NCBI GenBank assembly: GCA_024643785.1
Contig: JAHEMI010000012.1
Location: 2,008 to 40,694, forward strand
Direction of reading: 5' to 3'
Origin: Burkholderiaceae bacterium
GTDB lineage: Bacteria; Pseudomonadota; Gammaproteobacteria; Burkholderiales; Burkholderiaceae_E
DNA length: 38,687 bases
Each line of letters opens with the position of its first letter. Position 1 is the first letter of the stretch. Below the pieces are notes generated by a model. The model did no database searches and was not told the DNA's origin. It saw only the letters and a list, made by a program, of their open reading frames with translations. This document shows, one piece after another, positions 25,003 to 33,398 of the stretch. The translations under genes and the position numbers were made by a program.

Positions 25003-26924
25003 GATCCCGTCGCTCCTGTGCCTTCCTTGTCTACCCCGGCTGCGGTTGCCGGCGCCGTTGCGCCGAGCGTCAGCGTGACCTCGGTGCCCTGGCCGGGCGC
25101 CGACCTGACCTCGAGCTGCGCGCCGATGCGCTCCGAGCGCTCGCGCATTATGCGCAGCCCGACGTGGGTCTCGCGCGCCAGCTCATTGTCGAACTCGAAA
25201 CCCGAACCGTCGTCGCGCACCCGAAAACGCCAGCGCGGCTCCTGCTCGACGTCGACCATCACCCCCGAGGCGCCGGAGTGCTTGCGCACGTTGGACAAGG
25301 CCTCCTGGATCACGTGCAGCACCTGGATCTGCACCTCGGGCGCCAGCGGCATGCCATTGCCGCTGATCGTGAGGCTGCTTTGCAACGAAGTCTGGTGCTC
25401 GAATTTGGTCAATGTCGAGCGGATCGCCCGCTCGATGTCCTCGGTATGGGTCTTGGTGCGGAAGTGGATCAGCAACTCGCGCACGTCGTTGTTGCTCTCG
25501 CGCACGCCGGCGTCGATCTCGTCGACGACCGCGCCGATCGCCTCCTCGTCGCCCGTCACCAGCGCATCGCGCAGCAGCTTGACCTGGATCTTGAGGAATG
25601 CCAGCGACTGCGCGATCGAGTCATGCAGCTCCTGCGCCAGCATCGAGCGCTCCTCGAACACCGCGGCGTGCCGCTCATCCTCGCCGAGGCGCAGGCTCTC
25701 GATCGCCGCCGCCAGGTGGCTCGCCATCGCCTGCAGCAGGCTGCGCTCCTCGTCGCCCAGGGCGCGCTGCGCGCGATAGAAGAGGTCGATTTCGCCGACC
25801 AGCCGCTGATGCGAGCGCACCGGCACCGAAACCACGGTGGCAAATCCCGCCCGCGCGCAGTTGTTGCGTTGCAGGCGCGGTTCGCCATGGACCGGGATCA
25901 CGCGCAGCCCCGCGTCGGGCTCCGCGACGCCGCACTGGCACTCGCCGACGTGCAGGCAACGCTCTTCCTCGACCATGGCGGGCGGCAGGCCTTGGCTGGC
26001 CAGCAGCATCAGGCGCTCATTGGAAGCGTCAGACCAGCGCACCGCGGCGGCGTCGGCGCCGGCGATCCGCCGGATTCGCGCCGCGAAACCGCTTGCCAGC
26101 GCCTCGAGCGTGGACGCTTCCGCCACCAGCGAACTGATCTCGTAGAGCGCTTCCAGGCGGCTCTTCTGCTGGGCCAGGCTGGCGGTCTTCTGGGCGACGC
26201 GGCCCTCGAGGTCCTGGTAGAGCTCGCCCAGGGACGCGGCCATCTCGTTGAAGCCCGCGGCCAGCGTGCCCAGCTCATCGCCAGAATCGATCGCGACCCG
26301 GGCATCGAACTCGCTGCGCCGGACCCGTCCGGTTGCAGCCGTCAGCCGGCTGAGCGGCTCCAGCAGGAACAGGTGCAGGGCGTAGGCGGTGGTGACGGTG
26401 GTGACCACGACCAGCCCCAGCATGAACATCTGCACGCCATGCAGGATCGCCGTCCAGCGCGAGAGGTGGGCCTCGATCGAGGCCACGAAGCGATCGATCA
26501 GCGCGACGAAGCTGTCGGCTTCCCCCAGCCCGACCTTGCCGATGCCGCCATCAGCCGGCAGCCAGCGCGGCTCCAGTTCCTGCCAGCGGCCCTTCACCCG
26601 GGTAAAGGCTTCCCTGACCTGCGGATCCCAGGGGACTATCAGCGGCCGCGAGGCATCACCGGATTCGAGGGTGGCCAGATTGCTCCTGAAGCGCGCGACC
26701 TGAATCGCCAGCGCCTCATCCTCGCCATGCGACGAGAGCAGTGCGATCCGGTAGGTGGCCATCCGCATCCGGCCGGCCTCGTTGATTGCGGCGGCGCCGC
26801 CCTCGAGCTGCCAGGTCACCCACAGGGTCAGTCCGATCGACCCCATGGCTGCCACCAGCAGCGCGGCGCCGATCAATGCGAGCTTCGCCGCAATCGAGCG
26901 GAAATGCGGTTTCATGGGCGACAT
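24999..26924 (-). CDS. narX: Nitrate/nitrite sensor histidine kinase NarX
   Basis: The 641-residue inner-membrane kinase has a first membrane helix (about 13-37), a periplasmic domain beginning with the P-box AINEAGRMRMATYRIAL, in which Arg54 corresponds to the nitrate-binding arginine of E. coli NarX, a second helix (about 162-188), HAMP (about 188-240) and a central GAF-like region. That region has the NarX cysteine cluster (Cys323, 329, 331, 356). The HPK7-type phospho-acceptor His434 is in QELHDSIAQSLA, and the ATPase domain ends at about 620. ATG at 26924 is used; another in-frame ATG lies three codons on. It overlaps narL. A short Gly/Thr-rich C-terminal tail follows. Confidence 0.94.
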   Translation of the reverse strand: MSPMKPHFRSIAAKLALIGAALLVAAMGSIGLTLWVTWQLEGGAAAINEAGRMRMATYRIALLSSHGEDEALAIQVARFRSNLATLESGDASRPLIVPWDPQVREAFTRVKGRWQELEPRWLPADGGIGKVGLGEADSFVALIDRFVASIEAHLSRWTAILHGVQMFMLGLVVVTTVTTAYALHLFLLEPLSRLTAATGRVRRSEFDARVAIDSGDELGTLAAGFNEMAASLGELYQDLEGRVAQKTASLAQQKSRLEALYEISSLVAEASTLEALASGFAARIRRIAGADAAAVRWSDASNERLMLLASQGLPPAMVEEERCLHVGECQCGVAEPDAGLRVIPVHGEPRLQRNNCARAGFATVVSVPVRSHQRLVGEIDLFYRAQRALGDEERSLLQAMASHLAAAIESLRLGEDERHAAVFEERSMLAQELHDSIAQSLAFLKIQVKLLRDALVTGDEEAIGAVVDEIDAGVRESNNDVRELLIHFRTKTHTEDIERAIRSTLTKFEHQTSLQSSLTISGNGMPLAPEVQIQVLHVIQEALSNVRKHSGASGVMVDVEQEPRWRFRVRDDGSGFEFDNELARETHVGLRIMRERSERIGAQLEVRSAPGQGTEVTLTLGATAPATAAGVDKEGTGATGS

Positions 26925-27002
26925 TCTATGCGCCGCCGGCTACTCTGGCACCGGCGATTGCTAAGTCGGGCGTGGGGCGCGGGCGCGGCCGCCCGGCGCC
27001 AA

Positions 27003-27248
27003 TCAGTGCATCGTCAGGGGATGCTGCATCAGACCGTCGAAGCGGCCCAGGAAGGCGTCGAGTTCGTCGGTACTGGTTTCGCGAGCGATCATTTCCTCGA
27101 CCTCGTGGCGAAAGCGCGCTGCCATGGTGCCGCCAAGGTACATCTCGCGGCGCTGCGACTTGTCCATGATCTCGAAGCCGCCGAACTCGCCAGCGGCGTC
27201 CTGGAACTCGACGACACAATAGTGGGGGCTGTTGTAGATCATGTTCAT
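27003..27248 (-). CDS. DUF3567 family protein
   Basis: The 81-residue protein MNMIYNSPHYCVVEFQD... with GGFEIMDKSQRREMYLGG and FRHEVEEMI matches DUF3567, a small cytosolic family found widely in betaproteobacteria and of unknown function. No catalytic or metal motif is evident; one cysteine lies at residue 11. ATG at 27248 is preferred because AGGA stands eight bases before it; an ATG two codons later is possible. It precedes narX on the same strand with a 78-base gap and follows trkH by 131 bases, so it may be a single gene. A palindrome in its upstream region (27271-27284) could be an operator. Confidence 0.85.
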   Translation of the reverse strand: MNMIYNSPHYCVVEFQDAAGEFGGFEIMDKSQRREMYLGGTMAARFRHEVEEMIARETSTDELDAFLGRFDGLMQHPLTMH

Positions 27249-27270
27249 GACGGGCGTCCTGACGCTGGTT

Positions 27271-27284
27271 CGACACCAGTGTCG
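27271..27284. promoter_or_regulatory. Small inverted repeat upstream of the DUF3567 gene
   Basis: CGACAC-CA-GTGTCG is a perfect 6-bp dyad, 23 bases before the DUF3567 ATG. It partly overlaps a second dyad, CTGGT/ACCAG. It could bind a regulator, but no known box matches and short dyads are common in such DNA. Confidence 0.25.
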
Positions 27285-27379
27285 GAGAAGGACAGACCCA
27301 TGTCGCGCGCGAGCCGACGGCCGCCGCGCTGCAACCGACGAACGCGCCGCCGCGGTGGCGAGCGGTTACGGGCGCGCCA

Positions 27380-28840
27380 TCAGCGGCGCCAGAAGGCCGC
27401 CGTGAAGATGACCGCGAAAGTCAGCAGCTCGAGCCGGCCGGCGATCATCGCGATTGCCAGGACCCAGGTCTGGAAATCGCTGAGGTGCGCGTAGTTGCCG
27501 CTCGGCCCGAGCATTCCGAGCGCCGGACCGATGTTGTTGACGATCGAAACCACGCCAGTGAGCGCCGAGGTGAAATCCAGCCCGGTGGCCAGCATCACGA
27601 AGGTCAGCACCGTGATCGTCACCCCGTAGAGCAGCATGAAGCCGAGCACCGCCATGATCACCTTGGTGGGGATCGGCTGGCCGCTGATCGCCAGGGGCTT
27701 GACCTGCTTGGGGTGGACGATGCGCGCCAGTTCGCGTCTGGTCTGCTTGAGCAGGATCAGCGCCCGGATCATCTTGATGCCGCCGCCGGTCGAACCGGCC
27801 GATGACGCCACGCAGCCCAGCAGCAGAATCCACATGCCGCCGAAGATCGGCCAGATCGCGTAGTCGGTGCTGGCATAGCCGGTCGAGGTCCCGAGCGCGA
27901 CCGCATTGAAGAGCGCATGGCGCAGCGCCAGCCAGAAGTCCGGATACAGGTGCTCGTGGCTGTAGAGGTAGAACGCGAGGATCAGCCCGCTGGCGATGAT
28001 CAGCGACCAGCTGGCATAGGCCTCGTTGTCATCGAAATAGGGCTTGAGCGAACGTTGCCGCAGCGCACTGAAGTGGGTTGCGAAGTTGGTGACGGCGATC
28101 ATCATGAAGATCCCGAGCACCACCTCGACGCCCACCGAATTGAAACTCTCGATACTGGCGTCGCGGGTCGAGAATCCGCCCAGCGCTAGCGCCGAGAACG
28201 CGTGCGCCACCGATTCGAACCAGTTCATCCCGACCAGGTGCAGGGCGATGATGCAGGCGGCGGTCAGGGCGGCGTAGATCAGCCACAGGTAGCGGGCGGT
28301 TTGCGCGACCCGCGGCGTGAGTTTGCCTTCCTTCATCGGCCCCGGGGTCTCGGCCTTGAAGAGCTGCATGCCGCCGACCCCGAGCAGCGGCAGGATCGCG
28401 ACCGCCAGCACGATGATGCCCATGCCGCCGAACCATTGCAGCGCGTGGCGCCAGATGTTCAGCGACTGGGGCAGGTATTCCAGCCCGGTGATTACCGTCG
28501 CCCCGGTGGTGGTCAGTCCCGAGCTCGCCTCGAAGAACGCATCGGTGAAGCTCATTGCGGGCAGGGCGATCAGGAACGGTATCGCCGCCAGCGCGGTCAT
28601 CGAGAACCAGCCCAGGACCACCAGCAGCGAGCCTTCGCGAGGATGGAGTTCGCGCTTGCTGCCCCGGGTCAGCAGGCGCAGCGCAAGCCCGCCCACGAGG
28701 GATCCGGCGGCCGCGAGGATGAAGCTCATGTGGATCCCGTCTTCGACCGCCAGCGACCAGGCGAGCGGCAGCGCGAAGGTGCCGGCGAACATCATCCAGA
28801 GGCCGGCGAGGTCGTGGGCAATCGCTGGAAAGCGGTTCAT
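27380..28840 (-). CDS. trkH: Trk potassium uptake membrane subunit TrkH
   Basis: The 486-residue protein is the K+-translocating subunit of the Trk system, with four pore loops resembling K+ channel filters. The first is visible as EASSGLTTTGATVI (about residues 103-116); later ones contain GGFSTRDASI, GTSTGYAST and NNIGPALGMLG. N-terminal helices (FAGTFALPLAWSLA...) and the C-terminal AVIFTAAFWRR complete the normal length (E. coli TrkH 483). It works with TrkA, encoded just upstream with a 39-base gap, in the inner membrane. It is the last gene of the def-to-trkH run. A 131-base gap separates it from the DUF3567 gene. Confidence 0.95.
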   Translation of the reverse strand: MNRFPAIAHDLAGLWMMFAGTFALPLAWSLAVEDGIHMSFILAAAGSLVGGLALRLLTRGSKRELHPREGSLLVVLGWFSMTALAAIPFLIALPAMSFTDAFFEASSGLTTTGATVITGLEYLPQSLNIWRHALQWFGGMGIIVLAVAILPLLGVGGMQLFKAETPGPMKEGKLTPRVAQTARYLWLIYAALTAACIIALHLVGMNWFESVAHAFSALALGGFSTRDASIESFNSVGVEVVLGIFMMIAVTNFATHFSALRQRSLKPYFDDNEAYASWSLIIASGLILAFYLYSHEHLYPDFWLALRHALFNAVALGTSTGYASTDYAIWPIFGGMWILLLGCVASSAGSTGGGIKMIRALILLKQTRRELARIVHPKQVKPLAISGQPIPTKVIMAVLGFMLLYGVTITVLTFVMLATGLDFTSALTGVVSIVNNIGPALGMLGPSGNYAHLSDFQTWVLAIAMIAGRLELLTFAVIFTAAFWRR

Positions 28841-28879
28841 CGTCTTTCTATCGCGTGGTGCAGGAGCTAACCAGCGGCG

Positions 28880-30271
28880 TCAGAAGAACCCGACGCCGAC
28901 CTGGAACAGCTTCTCGAGCTTGGGCAGCGTGCGCTTGTTGGTCACGAACACGATCACATGGTCCTCGGACTCGATCACCGTGTCGTGATGCGCGATGACG
29001 ACTTCCGATGGCCGTTCGCCACCGCCACGCACGATCGCGCCGATCATCGCGTCCTTGGGCAGGTCGATCTCGTCGATCCGGCGCCCGACCACCTTGGATG
29101 ACTTGGTGTCGCCATGGGCGATCGCCTCGAGTGCTTCGGCCGCGCCGCGGCGCAACGAGTGCACCGCCACGACGTCGCCCCGACGGACGTGCTTGAGCAG
29201 TCCGCCGATGGTGGTCTGCGCCGGCACCACCGCGATGTCGATCTGGCTGCCCTGCATCAGGTCGGCGTAGGCCTGGCGGTTGATCAGCGCGATCACCCGG
29301 CGCGCGCCCATGCGCTTGGCGAGCATGCACGACATGATGTTGGTTTCGTCGTCGTTGGTCAGCGCCACGAACAGGTCGGTTTCGGCCACGCCCTCGTCGA
29401 GCAGCAGGTCCTCGTCGGTCGAGTCGCCGTTGAGCACCACCGCTGACGACGGCAATTCGCCGGCGAGATACTCGCAGCGGCGACGCTCGGCTTCGATCAC
29501 CTTGATGTTGTAGTTCGAGCCCAGTGCGCGCGCCAGCCGTAGCCCGATGTTGCCGCCGCCGGCGATGATCACCCGGCGCACCGGCTTCTCGACGCGGCGC
29601 AGGTCGGCCAGCGCGGTGCGGATGTGTTCCGAAGCCGCCAGCATGAAGACCTCGTCGCCGGGCTCGATCATCGTTTCGCCGTCCGGGCGCACCGGGCGGT
29701 CGCCGCGGAATATCGCCACCACCCTCATGTCGACTTTGGGGTGGTGCTTGCGCAGGTCGCTCACCGGGTGCGACACCAGCGGCCCGCCGGCGTAGGCGCG
29801 CACCGCGATCAGGCAGACCCGTCCGTCCGCGAACTCGAGCACCTGCAGGGCTTCCGGGAACTGGATCAGCTTGCTGACGTAGTCGGTGACCGTCTGCTCC
29901 GGGCAGATCAGGTGGTCGACCTGGAAGCCGTCGACACCGACGATCTCGGGGTGGTCGAGGAACTCGGGCGCCCGGATCCGCGCGATGCGGGTCGGAATGT
30001 TGAAAACCTTGGCGGCAAGCTGGCAGGCCACCAGGTTGGTTTCGTCGCGCGCTGCGGTCGCGATCAGCATGTCGGCGTCTTCCGCCCCGGCGGCCTGCAG
30101 CACCGGGACATGGGTGCCGTTGCCCGCGACCGTGCGCAAATCGAGCCGGTCCTGCAGCTCATTGAGTTGCTGCAGGTTGGTGTCGATGACGGTGATGTCG
30201 TTGCGCTCGGATACCAGGTTTTCGGCGACCGAAACGCCTACCCTTCCTGCGCCAAGGATGATGATTTTCAA
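28880..30271 (-). CDS. trkA: Trk potassium transporter NAD-binding subunit TrkA
   Basis: The 463-residue peripheral membrane protein has two RCK modules, each a Rossmann NAD(H)-binding domain plus an RCK-C domain. The dinucleotide motifs are ILGAGRVGVSVAENL (about residues 5-19) and [16 protein letters not shown] (about 235-250). Conserved acidic residues such as ITVIDTN follow. It gates TrkH in response to nucleotides. Length matches E. coli TrkA (458). The start is TTG at 30271, whose TTGA overlaps the stop of the ntrX-like gene; no ATG precedes the glycine motif in frame. The trkA-trkH pair directly behind an NtrY/NtrX-type pair is a recurring betaproteobacterial order. Confidence 0.95.
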   Translation of the reverse strand: MKIIILGAGRVGVSVAENLVSERNDITVIDTNLQQLNELQDRLDLRTVAGNGTHVPVLQAAGAEDADMLIATAARDETNLVACQLAAKVFNIPTRIARIRAPEFLDHPEIVGVDGFQVDHLICPEQTVTDYVSKLIQFPEALQVLEFADGRVCLIAVRAYAGGPLVSHPVSDLRKHHPKVDMRVVAIFRGDRPVRPDGETMIEPGDEVFMLAASEHIRTALADLRRVEKPVRRVIIAGGGNIGLRLARALGSNYNIKVIEAERRRCEYLAGELPSSAVVLNGDSTDEDLLLDEGVAETDLFVALTNDDETNIMSCMLAKRMGARRVIALINRQAYADLMQGSQIDIAVVPAQTTIGGLLKHVRRGDVVAVHSLRRGAAEALEAIAHGDTKSSKVVGRRIDEIDLPKDAMIGAIVRGGGERPSEVVIAHHDTVIESEDHVIVFVTNKRTLPKLEKLFQVGVGFF

Positions 30272-31002
30272 GAATTGTTCTTGCGGTATGCGCCGCCGGC
30301 AAGGTCGATGCCGAGCTGCTTGAGCTTGCGATAAAGGTGGGTGCGCTCCAGACCGGTGCGCTCCGCCACGCGGGTCATGCTGCCGTTCTCACGGGTCAGG
30401 TGATGTTCGAAGTAGGCGCGCTCGAACGCGTCGCGGGCCTCGCGCAGCGGCAGTTCGAGCGGCAGATCGGCGACCGCCACCACGGCCGGCGCATCCGCGC
30501 CATTGCCGTCGAACAGCGCGGCATCGCCGCGGCCGGCCAGCGCCCCGGCGCCGCTCACAGCCCCCGCCGAATCGCCCTGATGGCGCTGCGCAGCCGGTGG
30601 CAGGCCATCGCGGAACAGCCGTCCGGTGACTTGCTGTTCGCGCCGGTGCAGGCCCTTCTCCACCGCCCGCAGCAGCTTCTGCATGGTGATCGGCTTTTCG
30701 AGGAAATCGATCGCGCCGATCTTGGTCGCCTCCACGGCGGTGTCGATCGTCGCGTGCCCCGACATCATGATCACCGGCATGGTCAGCTTGCCGCTGGCGG
30801 ACCATTCCTTGAGTAGCGAAACGCCATCGGTGTCAGGCATCCAGATGTCGAGCAGCACCAGGTCGAGATGATTTTCGTCGCGCAAGGTGCGCGCGTCGCG
30901 GGCACTTTCGGCGAGCAATACCGTATGCCCCTCGTCACCGAGGATTTCGGAAAGCAGCTCGCGAATGCCGATTTCGTCGTCGACTACGAGGATGTCGGCC
31001 AT
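30268..31002 (-). CDS. NtrX-like response regulator with receiver and Fis-type HTH but no AAA+ domain
   Basis: The 244-residue protein has a receiver domain (about 1-120) with acidic Asp8-Asp9, phospho-acceptor Asp52 (VLLDIWMPDTDG) and Lys102, very like NtrX. A low-complexity Ala/Gly/Asp linker (about 125-185) follows, then ELPLREARDAFERAYFEHHL and a Fis-type helix-turn-helix (MTRVAERTGLERTHLYRKLK, about 210-235). The roughly 230-residue sigma-54-interacting AAA+ domain of canonical NtrX is absent, so it should not act as a sigma-54 activator; activation or repression by DNA binding is inferred. No frameshift explains this: the remnant is only 60 residues. It follows ntrY by 32 bases and overlaps trkA (TTGA). 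Confidence 0.85.
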   Translation of the reverse strand: MADILVVDDEIGIRELLSEILGDEGHTVLLAESARDARTLRDENHLDLVLLDIWMPDTDGVSLLKEWSASGKLTMPVIMMSGHATIDTAVEATKIGAIDFLEKPITMQKLLRAVEKGLHRREQQVTGRLFRDGLPPAAQRHQGDSAGAVSGAGALAGRGDAALFDGNGADAPAVVAVADLPLELPLREARDAFERAYFEHHLTRENGSMTRVAERTGLERTHLYRKLKQLGIDLAGGAYRKNNS

Positions 31003-31034
31003 AAGCGCGTCTCAATTGCCAAGTGCTTCATGTG

Positions 31035-33398
31035 CTAACTATTCTCCCCGCTTTTCGCGAGTTTCGTAAAGTGCAGGGACACTTGTGCTCCCCGACCAGG
31101 CTCGCCACCAACGTTTGAAGCGTCGATGCGTGCGCCGTGTTCCTCGACGATCTTGCGCACGATCGCCAGTCCGAGACCGGTTCCCCGGGGCTTGGTGGTT
31201 ACGTAGGGCTCGAAGATGCGGCCCAGCACCGCCGGAGCAAATCCCGGACCGTTGTCGCGCACCTGCAGGCGCGCGGTTCGCGCCCCGGACGCGGAGACGA
31301 CCGTCGCGGTCGACAGCACCACCTCTGCATCTTCCGACTTGCTGATCGCCTCGAGCGAATTCTTGACCAGATTGTGCACCACCTGGCGCAACTGCCCGCT
31401 GTCGGCCATCACCAGCGGCAGCTCGGGGTCGAGTTCGAGGCGTAACTGCGCGCCGACTTCCGGACCGGCGTAGAGCCGTGCCACCTCCTCGACGAGCTCG
31501 TTGAGGTCGAGTTGCACCAACACCGCCGAAGGCAGCCGGGCATAGTCGCGGAACTCGTCGACCATCTGCTTGAGCGAACTGACCTGCTGGATGATCGTCC
31601 GGGCGCTGCTCTCGAGCAGCTTGTCCTCGGCGGGCGGCAGCCGGCCGGCGAGCTTGGCACGCAGCCGCTCGGTGGCCAGCTGGATCGGCGTGAGCGGATT
31701 CATGATCTCATGGGCCAGGCGCCGGGCGACGTCGGCCCAGGCCAGCGCGCGTTGCGCGGAGACCATCTCGGTGATGTCGTCGAAGACGATGACGTGGCCG
31801 GCCCGGCGCTCCGGCAGTATCGATCCGCGCGCGAGGATCGTTTGCTCCGGGCTCAGCCCGGGGCCGAGCCGGACGCTGCCGCCGCCCGAACCGGCATCGG
31901 CCGAGCCGCTGTGGGGGGCGTGCTTCAGGGCGAACTGGCGCTGCCAGCTGGCATCGCCGGCCAATGCCAGCTCCTGGAATGCCAGCTCGACCTGTTCGGC
32001 GATCTGTCCCAGGCCGGGAATCTCGGTAATCGCCTTGCCCAGATGCTGGCCCAGCCCGGCGCCCAGGATGCGCTCAGCGCCGGCGTTGCCGAGCGTCAGG
32101 CGAAATTCCGAATCGAGCACCAGCACGCCGGCGGTCAGGTTGGCGAGCACGCTCTCGAGCCGGGCGTTGGCGCGCTTGAGTTCGCGCTGGTTGCGGTCGA
32201 CCTGCTGGCGGGCGTCGGCGAGCTGACGCATCATCGCGTTGAACGATTCGGTCAGGACCCCCAGCTCGTCGCGGCCACTGTAGGTCTTGACCGGGCGGAA
32301 GTCTCCGCCGGCGACCGCGCGGGTCCCGGCCGCGAGCATCGACAGCGGGCCGGTCAGCCACCCCGAGAGCAGGAACGCCGCCGCGATCGAGGCGAAGGCC
32401 GTCAGGAAGAAGATCAGCGTCAGCGTGACGTAGAACAGGCGCTTGAGACCGACCCGCGACTCGAGCAGCTGCTGGTAGTCGCTGCGGCCCTGCGAGATCG
32501 CCTCGGCGCTCTCGGCCAGCGCCCTTGAGACCGGTTGCAGCAGGTGCAGGTAGCGGCCGTCATCGGGGCGCTGGGCGGGCGCGCCAATGCCCACGATGAC
32601 GCGCAGTCGCAACCCCACCGCAGTTCCCAGGCCCGGTTCGCGGCCATCGGTGTGCACTGGCGGCGCCATCCCGGCGCCTGTTTCCCCGGTGCTCGCGCGC
32701 GGCGCGTCGGATTCGAACTCCGCCACCATCCTGGTAAAGCGGGCGCGACGCATCATCTCGACGCCCGGCAGATCGGGGACGATGCTGGCAAAACGCCCCC
32801 CGCTCGCGGTGATGATCCGGTTGGCGCCGGTGAGGATCAGCACGTCCTGGAGCCCGTATTGTTCGCGCATGCGCTGCAGCGCGAACGACCAGTTGTCACG
32901 CGGGGTGTCAGCCAGTTCGGTGGCCATGGCGCGGGCGGTCGCGGAAACGTCGGAGCGCATCGCGTCGAGCGTTGCGCGGCCGAGGTTGAGTCCGGAATCC
33001 AGCGCTCGTTCCAGCGGCACATCGAACCAGGACTCGATCGAACGGCCGACGAACTGCACCGCCACGATGTAGATCAGCAGCAGCGGGACGATGGTCATCA
33101 CCGTGAACGACACCGCCATGCGCGTCATCAGCCGCGCGCCGAAGACCCCGCGGCGGTAGCGCGACAGCAGCCGGCGGGTCATTTCGAGTACCAGCACGAC
33201 CAGGCAGGTCCCGACCGCGGCCGTCAGCCAGAACAGCAGCTGGTAGCTGCCCTGGAACAGCTCGGTGTTCGAGGTCGCGGTCGCCAATAGCACCAGCAGC
33301 ACCATGGCCAACAGCACCGCGGTGAACAGCGACCAGCGCAACAGCCGCCCTACGGCGCTGTTTTCGGCGTCTCGGCTATGAACGGGAATCTCTTCCAT
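31035..33398 (-). CDS. ntrY: NtrY-type membrane sensor histidine kinase
   Basis: The 787-residue protein has about four membrane segments: three in the first 120 residues, and one at about 322-348. A long periplasmic-type stretch (120-320) leads to a HAMP domain (about 345-400), a PAS domain (about 410-545) and a HisKA domain with phospho-acceptor His563 in ARRLAHEIMNPLTPIQLA, then an ATPase domain with DNGPGFAP and GTGLGLAIVRKIVEEHG. The HEIMNPLTPI H-box is that of NtrY. The signal is not known; NtrY proteins are linked to nitrogen and redox state. Its partner is the AAA-less regulator downstream. The ATG at 33398 lies 49 bases inside the DUF4390 gene. Confidence 0.9.
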   Translation of the reverse strand: MEEIPVHSRDAENSAVGRLLRWSLFTAVLLAMVLLVLLATATSNTELFQGSYQLLFWLTAAVGTCLVVLVLEMTRRLLSRYRRGVFGARLMTRMAVSFTVMTIVPLLLIYIVAVQFVGRSIESWFDVPLERALDSGLNLGRATLDAMRSDVSATARAMATELADTPRDNWSFALQRMREQYGLQDVLILTGANRIITASGGRFASIVPDLPGVEMMRRARFTRMVAEFESDAPRASTGETGAGMAPPVHTDGREPGLGTAVGLRLRVIVGIGAPAQRPDDGRYLHLLQPVSRALAESAEAISQGRSDYQQLLESRVGLKRLFYVTLTLIFFLTAFASIAAAFLLSGWLTGPLSMLAAGTRAVAGGDFRPVKTYSGRDELGVLTESFNAMMRQLADARQQVDRNQRELKRANARLESVLANLTAGVLVLDSEFRLTLGNAGAERILGAGLGQHLGKAITEIPGLGQIAEQVELAFQELALAGDASWQRQFALKHAPHSGSADAGSGGGSVRLGPGLSPEQTILARGSILPERRAGHVIVFDDITEMVSAQRALAWADVARRLAHEIMNPLTPIQLATERLRAKLAGRLPPAEDKLLESSARTIIQQVSSLKQMVDEFRDYARLPSAVLVQLDLNELVEEVARLYAGPEVGAQLRLELDPELPLVMADSGQLRQVVHNLVKNSLEAISKSEDAEVVLSTATVVSASGARTARLQVRDNGPGFAPAVLGRIFEPYVTTKPRGTGLGLAIVRKIVEEHGARIDASNVGGEPGRGAQVSLHFTKLAKSGENS

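Noticed and set aside
25164-27494. 776-residue plus-strand frame opposite narX and the DUF3567 gene
   Set aside because: It crosses three minus-strand features with clear motifs; it shows shadow composition and no domain.
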